Below are positions 53,059-62,038 of a DNA stretch of 64,000 bases, in pieces. The translations under genes were made by a program, and so were the position numbers. The notes under the pieces were generated by a model. It searched no databases, was not told the DNA's origin, and saw nothing but the letters and a program-made list of their open reading frames with translations. This DNA is from Stenotrophomonas maltophilia (GTDB lineage: Bacteria; Pseudomonadota; Gammaproteobacteria; Xanthomonadales; Xanthomonadaceae), in the NCBI RefSeq assembly GCF_900186865.1, contig NZ_LT906480.1, forward strand, positions 2,312,001 to 2,376,000, read 5' to 3'. The first letter of the stretch is position 1; every line of letters starts with the position of its first letter.

Positions 53059-53221
53059 GGTGGTGGTGTGCCGGAGAGTCGAGCCAAGGTGACGCCGTCC
53101 GGTCCTTGCGGCGACTGGCAAGGGGCCGTTGGAACCGACGCAGTGACCAATGGCGGGCGTGGTGGGACCAATGGAGCCGCTACCCTTGGTCCCTTGAGGC
53201 AGGCTGGAGCACCGCAACGAC

Positions 53222-54154
53222 ATGGATGCAGCAATGACCCAGGGCCGACCATCGCGCTGGCGTACTTCAACCCGCCTGCTGGTATGGGCGGCGATCCTGT
53301 CGGCCTCGGCAGTGACCAATGCGCTGGTGGAAGTGATGGACGCCAGTCGCCGCGGCGCCGATCTCGGGCTGTGGGAGCCGATGATCTGGGAGTTCAGCAG
53401 CCTCGCCCTGATCCTGTTGACCCTGCCGTTGCTGTGGTGGGGCTGCGAGCGCTGGCCGCTGCATGCCGATACCTGGAGGCGGCGGTTGCCGCTGTATCTG
53501 CTGGCCAGCGTCGGCTGGTCGCTGCTGCACGTGGTGGGGATGATGCTGCTGCGGCATCTGGCCTACGCGTCGCTGGGCTACCGCTACCAGGACGATGCCG
53601 GTTTGTTGGAGCGTTTTGCCTACGAGTACCTGAAGGATGTGCGCACGTTCGCGATGTTCGTGGCCCTCGAGCACTTTGCCAGCTGGTTCGGCAGGCGCAG
53701 GCAGGGCGAAGCGAGCCTGCTGGCCGAGCCCGACGTCGGCCCGCCGGTGGAGCCGGTCGAGCGCCCCCAGCACTTCCTGGTGCGCAAGCTGGGCAAGGAA
53801 TTCCTGGTTGCCACCGCAGATGTGGAGTACGCGCAGGCCGCGGGGAACTACGTGAACCTGCGGGTACGCGGCCACGACTACCCGCTGCGCATCACCATGG
53901 CGGTGCTGGAGCAGCGGCTGGACCCGGGCGAGTTCCTGCGCCCGCATCGCAGCTGGCTGATCAATCGCGGTCAGTTGCGCTCGATCGAGCCGCTGGACGG
54001 AGGCGAGGCCCTGCTGCACATGGCCGATGGAGCCAAAGTGCCCTGCAGCCGGCGCCAGCTGCCGGTCCTGCGGCAGGCGCTGGGCGGCGCGGGCGCGGGT
54101 AGAGTCGACTGTTGGTCGACTATCGCGCGCAGCGCGGGCTCCACCGCAACCTGA
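53222..54154 (+). CDS. rpfD: LytTR-type membrane regulator RpfD
   Basis: DNA-binding protein of 310 aa with four predicted N-terminal membrane helices (LLVWAAILSASAVTNALV, FSSLALILLTLPLLWW, LPLYLLASVGWSLLHVVGMM and one near residue 140). A C-terminal LytTR domain follows (HFLVRKLGKEFLVATADVEY through LRPHRSWLINRGQLRSIEPL and KVPCSRRQLPVLRQAL). Gene order recJ-rpfD-prfB identifies it as RpfD. The last 18 codons from 54099 read through a SMAG palindrome, giving a tail RVDCWSTIARSAGSTAT not expected in the family. The start at 53222 or 53234 is undecided. Confidence 0.8.
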   Translation: MDAAMTQGRPSRWRTSTRLLVWAAILSASAVTNALVEVMDASRRGADLGLWEPMIWEFSSLALILLTLPLLWWGCERWPLHADTWRRRLPLYLLASVGWSLLHVVGMMLLRHLAYASLGYRYQDDAGLLERFAYEYLKDVRTFAMFVALEHFASWFGRRRQGEASLLAEPDVGPPVEPVERPQHFLVRKLGKEFLVATADVEYAQAAGNYVNLRVRGHDYPLRITMAVLEQRLDPGEFLRPHRSWLINRGQLRSIEPLDGGEALLHMADGAKVPCSRRQLPVLRQALGGAGAGRVDCWSTIARSAGSTAT

Positions 54155-54186
54155 ATGAAAAGCAGTCGACTGACAGTCGACTCTAC
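54099..54186. repeat. SMAG-type palindrome pair overlapping the rpfD end
   Basis: GTAG at 54099-54102 with AGTCGAC/GTCGACT (54103-54109/54115-54121), and the facing unit 54164-54170/54176-54182 closed by CTAC at 54183-54186. The rpfD stop codon (54152-54154) lies between the two units. Confidence 0.8.
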
Positions 54187-54298
54187 AGAGGCGGGTCTAC
54201 CAGTGGTTGGCTCCCAGCGGCAGGCCTGGTCCCTCATTCCGGGCGCCCCCGGCCTGCGGTATCATTGGCAGTCATCTTTTGAATGCATAACCGCCGAC

Positions 54299-55424
54299 AT
54301 GATCGAACTGAATCCTGTCCGCCAGCGCATCACCGATCTGACCGATCGCGTGCTGTCGCTTCGGGGGTATCTTTGACTACGACGCCAAGAAAGAGCGTCT
54401 TGAAGAAGTAACGCGGGAGCTGGAAAGCCCCGACGTCTGGAACAACGCCGAGTACGCCCAGAACCTGGGCCGCGAACGTTCCAGCCTGGAAAAGACCGTG
54501 GGCGGCATCGCCTCGGTGCTGGATGGCCTGAACGACGCCACCGAACTGCTCGAGCTGGCCGAGTCCGAGCAGGACGAGGACACCGCACTGGCGGTGGTCG
54601 CCGACCTGGACAAGCACCAGGCGCACGTGGAAAAGCTGGAGTTCCAGCGCATGTTCTCCGGCGAGATGGACAATGCCGCTGCGTTCGTCGACATCCAGGC
54701 CGGTGCCGGTGGCACCGAAGCCCAGGACTGGGCCGAGATCCTGCTGCGCATGTACCTGCGCTGGTGTGAATCGCGCGGCTGGAAGACCGAGCTGATGGAA
54801 GTCTCCGGCGGCGACGTCGCCGGCATCAAGTCGGCCACGCTGCGCGTGGAAGGCGACTATGCCTATGGCTGGCTGAAGACCGAGACCGGTGTGCACCGCC
54901 TGGTGCGCAAGTCGCCGTTCGACTCGGACAATCGCCGCCACACCAGCTTCACCTCGGTGTTCGTGTCGCCGGAAATCGACGACAACATCGACATCACCAT
55001 CAATCCGGCCGACCTGCGTACCGACGTGTACCGTTCGTCGGGTGCCGGTGGCCAGCACGTGAACAAGACCGAGTCGGCGGTGCGCATCACCCACATCCCG
55101 ACCAACATCGTGGTGGCCTGCCAGACCGGCCGCAGCCAGCACCAGAACCGCGACAACGCGATGAAGATGCTGGCCGCCAAGCTGTACGAGCTGGAGATCC
55201 AGAAGCGCAACGCCGAAAAGGACGCCGTGGAAGCGACCAAGTCCGACATCGGCTGGGGCAGCCAGATCCGCAATTACGTGCTCGACCAGAGCCGCATCAA
55301 GGACCTGCGTACCGGCATCGAACGTTCGGATACGCAGAAGGTGCTGGACGGCGATCTGGACGAGTTCGTCGAGGCCAGCCTGAAGGCCGGCCTGGCCGTG
55401 GGCTCCAAGCGCGTCGATGCCTGA
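54299..55424 (+). CDS. prfB: Peptide chain release factor 2, programmed frameshift
   Basis: RF2 of 374 aa terminating at UGA and UAA. The first 25 codons (54299-54373) end at an in-frame UGA (54374-54376), after which reading continues in +1 from GAC at 54375 to the stop at 55424. The site CTTCGGGGGTATCTTTGAC (54359-54377) keeps the internal Shine-Dalgarno-like GGGGG, slippery CTT and UGA-C context of the E. coli autoregulatory frameshift. The protein shows the RF2 anticodon-like SPF in [17 protein letters not shown] and the catalytic GGQ in [15 protein letters not shown]. In xanthomonads lysS usually follows; here four kb of other genes intervene. Confidence 0.96.
54359..54377 (+). other. 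prfB: prfB +1 programmed ribosomal frameshift site
   Basis: Codon 26 is UGA. The preceding CUU allows the P-site tRNA to slip onto UUU, and the GGGGG run a few bases upstream acts as a Shine-Dalgarno-like stimulator. When RF2 is scarce the ribosome shifts +1, restoring RF2 levels. In most bacteria the run is AGGGGG; here it is CGGGGG. Confidence 0.92.
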
Positions 55425-55490
55425 TCGACGCGCCTGCGCGGATATCGTCACCCTCATGCGCAACGCCGAGGGTGGCTGATCACGCTTCCG

Positions 55491-55559
55491 GTAGAGCCGA
55501 GCCCATGCTCGGCTGCTGTTGGCGCAGTAGCAGATGCGTCGAGCATGGCTCGACGCTAC
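55491..55559. repeat. SMAG-type palindrome pair, inverted
   Basis: GTAG at 55491-55494 with AGCCGAGC/GCTCGGCT (55495-55502/55507-55514) and a facing unit 55536-55544/55548-55556 sharing the C of CTAC (55556-55559). It lies between prfB and the XRE regulator gene and would be translated if the regulator began at 55534, which argues for the later start. Confidence 0.8.
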
Positions 55560-55578
55560 AACGGGTACGGCGGTGGCG

Positions 55579-56361
55579 ATGATGCGCAGCGAAAGTGAAC
55601 GCAAGGAACTTGGCGGCTTCCTCAAGGCCTGCCGCGCCCGTGTCGACCCCGCCACGCTCGGCCTGCCGGCCGGGCGGCGGCGCACCCCGGGCCTGAAGCG
55701 CGAGGAAGTGGCGCTGGCGATCGGGGTGAGCGTCAGCTGGTACACCTGGATCGAGCAGGGCCGTGAAGTGCGTGCCTCGCCCGAGGTGCTTGAGCGCCTG
55801 GCGCAGGTACTGCGCATGAGCGACGACGAACGCGCCTACGCATTCGCGCTGTCCGGCTACGGCGTGCCGCTGGAATCGCCGGACGAGAGCGTGACTGATG
55901 GCCTGCGCCAGTTGGTGGAAGCGATGCAGCCGATCCCGGCCTACGTACGCAACACCCGTTTCGACATCCTGGCCTGGAACCCGGCCATCGCCGAGCTGTT
56001 CGTGGACTACAGCCAGCTGGCGCCGCATGAGCGCAATACGCTGCGGCTGATGTTCCTGTACCCGCCGTACCGCACGCTGATCCTCAACTGGGAAGAAATG
56101 ACCCGCGGCCTGCTGGCGGGCTTCCGCGCGGCGATGGCGCAGGCGCCGGACAAGGCCCCGTTCCTGGCGCTGGTGGAAGACATCGCCGCGCACAGCGAGG
56201 AGTTCCGCCAGTGGTGGCCGGAGCACGATGTACGTCGGTTCGATGAAGGGGCGAAGAAGCTGAACCATCCCACGCGCGGGTTGCTGGACCTGCAGTACGT
56301 GGCGCTGGTGCCGGAGAGCCGGCACGATCTTTCCTTGGTTACTTACCTGCCGCGTAGGTAG
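55579..56361 (+). CDS. XRE regulator with MmyB-like ligand domain
   Basis: Transcription factor of 260 aa. The N-terminal helix-turn-helix (ELGGFLKACRARVDPATLG, then LKREEVALAIGVSVSWYTWI) is followed by an MmyB-like domain with NTRFDILAWNPAIAELFVDY, RLMFLYPPYRTLILNWEEM and RQWWPEHDVRRFDEGAKKL. MmyB-like domains are reported to bind fatty acids or similar ligands. The ATG at 55579 is used (MMRSESERKELGGF), since earlier in-frame codons lie in a SMAG dimer. It may regulate a nearby gene, but the next one is 650 nt away across two large repeats. Confidence 0.83.
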   Translation: MMRSESERKELGGFLKACRARVDPATLGLPAGRRRTPGLKREEVALAIGVSVSWYTWIEQGREVRASPEVLERLAQVLRMSDDERAYAFALSGYGVPLESPDESVTDGLRQLVEAMQPIPAYVRNTRFDILAWNPAIAELFVDYSQLAPHERNTLRLMFLYPPYRTLILNWEEMTRGLLAGFRAAMAQAPDKAPFLALVEDIAAHSEEFRQWWPEHDVRRFDEGAKKLNHPTRGLLDLQYVALVPESRHDLSLVTYLPRR

Positions 56362-56371
56362 GTTGGTCGGC

Positions 56372-56566
56372 AGGGCTGCGCCCTGCACCCGCAGAGGCCG
56401 AAGCAACTGCAACAGCAACAGCGGGCATTCTGTGGGATGGCGGGGCGGTGTGGGTTGGCAGGACACGCCGTAAACCCGTCCCTGGGGGCTCGATGGCGCC
56501 ATCCATGGCGCCAACGGTCCTGCCAACCCACACCGCCCCGCCTCTGACAGGTTCACGCGGCTGTTG
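56372..56566. repeat. Large structured intergenic repeat, copy C (minus orientation)
   Basis: Copy of the structured element read on the minus strand. Outer arms 56439-56463 and 56518-56542 are complementary at all 25 positions. The inner hairpin is TGGCGCCAT/ATGGCGCCA (56494-56513). The linker reads CCCAGGGACGGGTTTACGG on the minus strand, and the trailing GCAGGGC/GCCCTGC hairpin is at about 56370-56386, just after the XRE gene stop. With copy D and the SMAG trimer it accounts for almost all of the 652-nt gap 56362-57013; only 56885-57013 lacks a recognised element and should hold the aldehyde dehydrogenase promoter. Confidence 0.85.
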
Positions 56567-56661
56567 GTAGGTGTCGACCTTGGTCGACACATCTGTCAGA
56601 TATCGAATGAGTCATCCACGCATGGCGTGGATCTACTGTGTCGACCAAGGTCGACACCCAC
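56567..56661. repeat. SMAG-type palindrome trimer between copies C and D
   Basis: Three units: GTAG at 56567-56570 with 9-bp stem 56571-56579/56582-56590; stem 56614-56621/56625-56632 with CTAC 56633-56636; and stem 56638-56646/56649-56657 ending CCAC at 56658-56661. The first belongs to copy C and the last to copy D by position and sequence. Confidence 0.8.
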
Positions 56662-56698
56662 CAGGGCAATACGCCGTTCCGACAGATCGCGGAAATCT

Positions 56699-56881
56699 GT
56701 CGAAGGCGGGGTGGGTCCGGTTGCGGGAGTGTCCGCGGCATGGATGCCGCGGCCAAGCCCCCAAGGACGGGTTTACGGCGTCTCCCGCAACTGGACCCAC
56801 CCCGCCATCCCACGGATAGCCCGCTGTTGCTGTTGCTTCGGCTGTTGCCGTTGCCTCTGCGGGTGCAGGGCGCAGCCCTGC
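56699..56881. repeat. Large structured intergenic repeat, copy D
   Basis: Plus-orientation copy facing away from copy C. Outer arms 56705-56729 and 56782-56806: 24 Watson-Crick pairs and one G-U over 25 positions. Inner hairpin CCGCGGCAT-GG-ATGCCGCGG (56733-56752). Linker CCCAAGGACGGGTTTACGG, then the CTGTTGCTGTTGCTTCGG tract and trailing 7-bp hairpin 56865-56881. Confidence 0.85.
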
Positions 56882-57013
56882 CAGGAGCCCCCATTCAGAC
56901 AGGCAAGTGCAGGTCACAGGATAAGCAGACGCCTTGTTGCCTCCGCCAATCGGGTCCACATTCCTGTGCAGGAGACGGGCCACCGCCCGTTGTCGAGACA
57001 ACAGGAGCCCTGC

Positions 57014-58399
57014 ATGTCCGCTGCCCCCACCACCGCCATTTCCCGCGATCCGGCCACCGGCCAGCAGATCGCCAGCCATCCCTTCGCCACCGACGCCGAG
57101 CTGGAAACAATCCTGGATCGCGGCCAGGTCGGCTTTGCGGCCTGGAGCGTCAAGAGCCTCGAACAGCGCGCAGACGTACTGCGTGCGATGGCCGCGGTGC
57201 TACGCCGTGACCGTGAAAAGCTGGCCGCGCTGGCTACCGCCGAAATGGGCAAGGTCCAGGCAGAAGCGCTGGCCGAAATCGAGAAGTGTGCTGTGCTGTG
57301 CGACTGGTACGCCGACAACGGTGCGCAGTTCCTGCGCGACGAACCGACCCAGGTGCCCGACGACAAGGCTTACGTGTCCTACCTGCCGCTGGGCGTGGTG
57401 CTGGGCATCATGCCGTGGAACTTCCCGTACTGGCAGGTGATGCGCGCGGCGGTGCCGATCCTGATGGGCGGCAACGGCTTCCTGCTGAAGCCGGCCGAGA
57501 ACATCGTCGGTACCGCGCAGCTGCTCGACGCCGCCTGGCGCGATGCCGGCTTGCCGGAGGGCACCTTCATCGCGGCCAACATCAGCCGCGAGGGCACCAG
57601 CCGCGCGATCGCCGATGACCGCATCGCGGCGGTGACCCTGACCGGCAGTGTGGCCGCCGGCCGCAGCATTGCTGCCCAGGCCGGGCAGGCGCTGAAGAAG
57701 GTGGTGCTGGAACTGGGCGGTTCCGATCCGTTCATCGTCCTGGCCGACGCCGATCTTGATGCGGCCGTCGATGCGGCGGTGGCCTCGCGCTTCCAGAACA
57801 CCGGGCAGGTCTGCATCGCCGGCAAGCGCATCATCGTTGAAGACGCGGTCTACGATCGTTTCGTGGCGCGGTTCTGCCAGAAGGTGCAGGCACTGACCAT
57901 TGGCGACGGCCGTGACCCGGCAAACCGCATCGGCCCGATGGCGCGCCAGGATCTGCTGGAGCAGCTCGACGCGCAGGTACGCGCTTCGGTCGACGCCGGT
58001 GCGCAGCTGCTGGTCGGCGGGCACCAGCTGGATCGTCCGGGTGCGTTCTATGCACCCACCGTGCTGGCCGGGGTTGAGCCGGGCATGCAGGCCTTCGATA
58101 CCGAAACGTTCGGGCCTGTGGCCTCGATCAGCCGCGCCCGCGACGCCGACCATGCGGTGGAACTGGCCAACCAGAGCGAGTTCGGCCTCAGCGGCAACCT
58201 GTGGAGTGGCGACCGCGCCCGTGCCATGCAGCTGGCGCGCCGGCTGCAGACCGGCGGTGTATTCGTCAACGGCTTCTCCGCGTCCGATCCGCGCGTGCCG
58301 ATCGGCGGCGTGAAGAAGAGCGGCTTCGGCCGTGAGCTCTCGCACTTCGGCATCCGCGAATTCGTCAACGCGCAGACGGTGTGGTTCGACAAGCGTTGA
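57014..58399 (+). CDS. NAD(P)-dependent succinate-semialdehyde-type aldehyde dehydrogenase
   Basis: ALDH-superfamily enzyme of 461 aa of the GabD/Sad group, oxidising succinate semialdehyde or a similar aldehyde. Start ATG at 57014 follows AGGAG at 57003-57007. Motifs: MPWNFPYWQVMRAAVPILM near residue 135 (cofactor-side Asn), ELGGSDPFIVL near 235 with the general-base Glu, and the nucleophile Cys in RFQNTGQVCIAGKR near 265. The C-terminal PIGGVKKSGFGRELS is typical. It lies 63 nt upstream of an acetolactate-synthase-like gene on the same strand, so the two are probably co-transcribed. Confidence 0.87.
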   Translation: MSAAPTTAISRDPATGQQIASHPFATDAELETILDRGQVGFAAWSVKSLEQRADVLRAMAAVLRRDREKLAALATAEMGKVQAEALAEIEKCAVLCDWYADNGAQFLRDEPTQVPDDKAYVSYLPLGVVLGIMPWNFPYWQVMRAAVPILMGGNGFLLKPAENIVGTAQLLDAAWRDAGLPEGTFIAANISREGTSRAIADDRIAAVTLTGSVAAGRSIAAQAGQALKKVVLELGGSDPFIVLADADLDAAVDAAVASRFQNTGQVCIAGKRIIVEDAVYDRFVARFCQKVQALTIGDGRDPANRIGPMARQDLLEQLDAQVRASVDAGAQLLVGGHQLDRPGAFYAPTVLAGVEPGMQAFDTETFGPVASISRARDADHAVELANQSEFGLSGNLWSGDRARAMQLARRLQTGGVFVNGFSASDPRVPIGGVKKSGFGRELSHFGIREFVNAQTVWFDKR

Positions 58400-58462
58400 C
58401 GCGCAGCTTCCATCCTCCCTGCAACGATCCACCATCAGTCCAGCGAAAAGGACGGCATTCCA

Positions 58463-60103
58463 ATGTCCAAGGGTTCAGATCTGCTTGTCGCCGCACTTGA
58501 GAACGAAGGCGTCGAGCGCATTTTCGGCATTCCCGGCGAAGAAAATCTCGACGTGGTCGAGTCGCTGCGCCATTCCAGCATCGAGCTGGTCATCACCCGT
58601 CACGAGCAGGCGGCGGTGTTCATGGCGGCCACCTATGGCCGCTTGACCGGCAAGCCGGGCGTGTGCCTTGCCACGCTCGGCCCCGGCGCGCTGAATTTCA
58701 CCACTGGCGCCGCGTATGCGCTGCTTGGCGCATGGCCGGTCATCATGATCACCGGGCAGAAGGGCATCGTCGCCAGCAAGCAGGCGCGCTTCCAGATCGT
58801 CGACATCGTCAGCACGATGAAGCCGCTGACCAAGTTGGCGCGTCAGATCGTCTCGGCGCGCACCATCCCGACCATCGTCCGCGAGGCGTTCCGTGTCGCC
58901 CAGGAAGAGCGCCCGGGCCCGGTGCTGCTGGAGCTGCCCGAAGATATCGCGGCCGATGAGGTCGAGGGCGTGGCGCTGATTCCGCCGCACGCGGTGGATC
59001 GTCCCATTGCCAGTCCGGAGGCGCTGGATCGGGCGGCGGAGATCATCCGCAACGCCAAGCGCCCCCTGCTGATGATCGCCTCGGCGGCGTCGCGGCCGCA
59101 GTCCAGCGAAGCGCTGTCGGCGTTCGTGTTGCGCGCCGGCATTCCGTTCTTCACCACGCAGATGGGGAAGGGCGCGGTGGCCGGTGGTTCGGGCCTGTAC
59201 ATGGGCACCGCGGCGCTGACCGAGCGCGATTACGTGCACATGGCGATCGACCAGGCCGACGTGATCGTGACCATCGGCCACGAGGTCACCGAGAAGCCGC
59301 CGTTCGTGATGCGCCCGGGTGGGCCGACCGTGATCCATATCGGCTACTCGCAGGCGGCCGTGGAGCAGGTGTACTTCCCGCAGGTGGAAGTGATCGGTGA
59401 CATCGGTCGTTCGCTGACCCAGTTGGCCGATCGTATCGAAGGCGCGGTGCCGAACGCTGACGCGCTGCTGCCGCTGCGCGCGACCATTCTGGAACACCTG
59501 GCTGACCGAGCCGAGGAGGCTGGATTCACGCCTCAGCGGCTGGTGCACGACGTGCGCCAGGTGATGCCGCCGGACGGCATCGTGGCGCTGGACAACGGCA
59601 TGTACAAGATCTGGTTCGCGCGCAATTACCGCACCCAGGTGGCCAATACGCTGCTGCTGGACAATGCGTTGGCGACCATGGGCGCGGGTCTGCCGTCGGC
59701 GATCATGGCTTCGATCCTGTACCCGCAGCGGCGGGTGCTGGCGGTGTGCGGCGATGGCGGGTTCATGATGAACAGCCAGGAGCTGGAGACCGCGCGTCGG
59801 CTGGGCCTGAACCTGGTGGTGCTGATCCTCAACGACGGCGCCTACGGCATGATCCGCTGGAAGCAGGCGGTAGATGGCTTCACCGACTACGGCATGACCT
59901 TCAGCAACCCGGATTTCGTGAAGTACGCGGAAGCCTACGGCTGCAAGGGCCACGAGGTGACCGCCATCGAGCAGTTCATCCCGACGCTGGAGGCGGCCTT
60001 CAACGAGGGCGGGGTGCACCTGGTGTCGGTGCCGGTGGACTATTCGGAGAACCAGCGGGTGCTGGTGGACGAGTTGCGGCAGGCGTTCCCTGGGAACGGT
60101 TGA
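58463..60103 (+). CDS. Thiamine-diphosphate enzyme, acetolactate synthase large subunit-like
   Basis: ThDP-dependent decarboxylase/synthase of 546 aa. The catalytic Glu lies in [20 protein letters not shown] near residue 47, and the ThDP/Mg motif is [12 protein letters not shown] ... [11 protein letters not shown] near 430-465. It has the [15 protein letters not shown] opening of biosynthetic or catabolic acetolactate synthases. No small regulatory (ACT) subunit gene is adjacent, which favours a catabolic AlsS-type or another ThDP reaction on 2-oxoacids. It is not in the classical rpf order and lies between prfB and lysS here. Confidence 0.83.
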   Translation: MSKGSDLLVAALENEGVERIFGIPGEENLDVVESLRHSSIELVITRHEQAAVFMAATYGRLTGKPGVCLATLGPGALNFTTGAAYALLGAWPVIMITGQKGIVASKQARFQIVDIVSTMKPLTKLARQIVSARTIPTIVREAFRVAQEERPGPVLLELPEDIAADEVEGVALIPPHAVDRPIASPEALDRAAEIIRNAKRPLLMIASAASRPQSSEALSAFVLRAGIPFFTTQMGKGAVAGGSGLYMGTAALTERDYVHMAIDQADVIVTIGHEVTEKPPFVMRPGGPTVIHIGYSQAAVEQVYFPQVEVIGDIGRSLTQLADRIEGAVPNADALLPLRATILEHLADRAEEAGFTPQRLVHDVRQVMPPDGIVALDNGMYKIWFARNYRTQVANTLLLDNALATMGAGLPSAIMASILYPQRRVLAVCGDGGFMMNSQELETARRLGLNLVVLILNDGAYGMIRWKQAVDGFTDYGMTFSNPDFVKYAEAYGCKGHEVTAIEQFIPTLEAAFNEGGVHLVSVPVDYSENQRVLVDELRQAFPGNG

Positions 60104-60115
60104 CGCCGGGACGAG

Positions 60116-60212
60116 CGCCAACCAAGGTTGGCGACTACCGGGGCATCGGTTCCCCGGAATCCGGTAGGTGTCGACCTTGGTCGACACACGGACCGCCAAC
60201 CAAGGTTGGCGG
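60116..60212. repeat. SMAG-type palindrome cluster before lysS
   Basis: Three stem-loops: 60116-60123/60126-60133 with CTAC at 60135-60138; GTAG at 60164-60167 with 9-bp stem 60168-60176/60179-60187; and 60193-60201/60204-60212. They fill the first half of the 218-nt gap before lysS. Confidence 0.75.
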
Positions 60213-60321
60213 CCATCTGGGCGGGCCCGGCCCAAGGCCGGGGCAGGGCGGTTTTGGTATGCTGGGCAACCGGCTGTGCCGGGTGCAACATCCCCCCTCA
60301 CTACACGATTCCCGCAGATCC

Positions 60322-61833
60322 ATGAGCGAAGCTACCGATACCCCCCCCGTTGACGAAAACAAGTTGATCGCCGAGCGCCGCGAGAAACTCAAAACGCTGC
60401 GTGGGCAGGGCATCGCGTACCCGAACGACTTCCGTCGCGAGGACTTCGCCGGCCGCCTGCAGGAAGAATTCGCCGATGCCGAGGCCTGGACCGCCGAGGC
60501 GCTGGAAGGCAACGGCCGCCAGGTGAAGATGGCCGGCCGCCTGATGGCCAAGCGCATCATGGGCAAGGCCAGCTTCGCGCAGATCCAGGACGAGTCCGGC
60601 CGCATCCAGCTGTTCCTGCAGGGCGCGGTGCTGGGCGATGCCTACACGGCCTTCAAGGGCTGGGACGTGGGCGACATCATCGCCGTCGAAGGCGGCCTGA
60701 CCCGTACCAAGACCGGCGAACTGTCGGTCAAGGCCGAGTCGATCCGCCTGCTGACCAAGTCGCTGCGCCCGCTGCCGGACAAGTGGCACGGCCTGGCCGA
60801 CGTCGAGCAGCGCTACCGCCAGCGTTACGTCGATCTGATCGTGACTCCGGAATCGCGCGCGGTGTTCATCAAGCGCTCGAAGATCATCCGCGCCATGCGC
60901 GCGTGGCTGGACAACCGCGACTTCCTGGAAGTCGAGACGCCGATGATGCATTACATCCCCGGCGGCGCGACGGCCAAGCCGTTCACCACCCATCACAACG
61001 CGCTGGACCTGGACCTGTACCTGCGCGTGGCGCCGGAGCTGTACCTCAAGCGCCTGACCGTGGGTGGCCTGGAGCGCGTGTACGAGATCAACCGCAACTT
61101 CCGCAATGAAGGCGTCAGCACCCGCCACAATCCGGAGTTCACCATGATGGAACTGTACGAGGCCTATGCCACGTACAACGAAATCATGGACCTGACCGAG
61201 GGTGTGATCCGTGATGTGGCCAAGGCCGTGAACGGTGGCACCGAAGTGGAATGGGACGGCGCGAAGATCGACCTGGGTCCGGCGTTCCGCCGCTGGCGCA
61301 TGGATGAGGCGGTGCGCCACCACAACCCGGAAATCTCGGCCGCTGATTGCACTGACCGCGATGCGCTGCTGCGCCATTGCGAGCGCTTGAACATCCGCGT
61401 CAAGCCGTCCTACGGCTGGGGCAAGCTGTTGCTGGAGATCTTCGAGGCCACGGTCGAGCACACCCTGATCCAGCCGACCTTCATCACCGACCATCCGGTC
61501 GAGGTCTCGCCGCTGGCCCGTGCCAATGACAACGACCCGGGCTACACGGATCGCTTCGAGCTGTTCGTCAACGGCAAGGAGCTGGCCAACGGCTTCTCCG
61601 AACTGAACGACCCGGAAGACCAGGCCCAGCGTTTCCAGGCCCAGGTGGCCGCGAAGGAAGGCGGCGACGACGAGGCGATGCATTACGACGCCGACTACAT
61701 CCGTGCGCTGGAGTACGGCATGGCCCCGACCGGCGGCCTCGGCATCGGCGTTGATCGCCTGGTGATGCTGCTGACCGGCAGCAGCTCGATCCGTGACGTG
61801 CTGCTGTTCCCGTACATGCGTCCGGAGCAGTAA
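60322..61833 (+). CDS. lysS: Lysyl-tRNA synthetase, class II
   Basis: Class II LysRS of 503 aa charging tRNA-Lys. The start is the ATG at 60322 ([21 protein letters not shown]); a far longer open frame runs back into the upstream gene and is spurious. An N-terminal OB anticodon-binding domain ([23 protein letters not shown]) precedes the catalytic core: motif 2 in [22 protein letters not shown] near residue 255 and motif 3 [27 protein letters not shown] near 470. A hairpin follows the stop before rpfG. Confidence 0.96.
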   Translation: MSEATDTPPVDENKLIAERREKLKTLRGQGIAYPNDFRREDFAGRLQEEFADAEAWTAEALEGNGRQVKMAGRLMAKRIMGKASFAQIQDESGRIQLFLQGAVLGDAYTAFKGWDVGDIIAVEGGLTRTKTGELSVKAESIRLLTKSLRPLPDKWHGLADVEQRYRQRYVDLIVTPESRAVFIKRSKIIRAMRAWLDNRDFLEVETPMMHYIPGGATAKPFTTHHNALDLDLYLRVAPELYLKRLTVGGLERVYEINRNFRNEGVSTRHNPEFTMMELYEAYATYNEIMDLTEGVIRDVAKAVNGGTEVEWDGAKIDLGPAFRRWRMDEAVRHHNPEISAADCTDRDALLRHCERLNIRVKPSYGWGKLLLEIFEATVEHTLIQPTFITDHPVEVSPLARANDNDPGYTDRFELFVNGKELANGFSELNDPEDQAQRFQAQVAAKEGGDDEAMHYDADYIRALEYGMAPTGGLGIGVDRLVMLLTGSSSIRDVLLFPYMRPEQ

Positions 61834-61858
61834 GTCGTCTTTTTGACTCCCGTTTGTG

Positions 61859-61885
61859 CGCGCCGTCCCGAAATGAGACGGCGCG
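61859..61885 (+). terminator. 9-bp hairpin after lysS
   Basis: Arms 61859-61867 and 61877-61885 are perfectly complementary with a 9-nt loop, 25 nt after the lysS stop. A TTTTT run lies before rather than after it, so it is a weak terminator candidate. Confidence 0.4.
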
Positions 61886-61886
61886 A

Positions 61887-61914
61887 TTGACGCCTCCCGC
61901 GCTCGGCGTATCGT
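61887..61914 (+). promoter_or_regulatory. Candidate sigma-70 promoter for rpfG
   Basis: TTGACG at 61887-61892 and TATCGT at 61909-61914 are separated by 16 nt, about 125 nt upstream of the rpfG ATG. Both hexamers are partial matches. It follows the lysS hairpin, where a promoter would be expected. Confidence 0.35.
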
Positions 61915-62038
61915 TAATGCACTACCTTGACGTCTGTTATGGCTTGATCGGCGCCAGGGGGAGTGCGCATTGTGGAGAGTCCGCTTCACAATGTGATGAC
62001 GATCATGAACCGGGACGCATGACACGGGAGTCGGGCCG

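Noticed and set aside
60087..60321. The SMAG cluster before lysS as a CRISPR-like array.
   Set aside because: Units are palindromes of different sequence with irregular spacing and mixed orientation; there are no spacers or cas genes.
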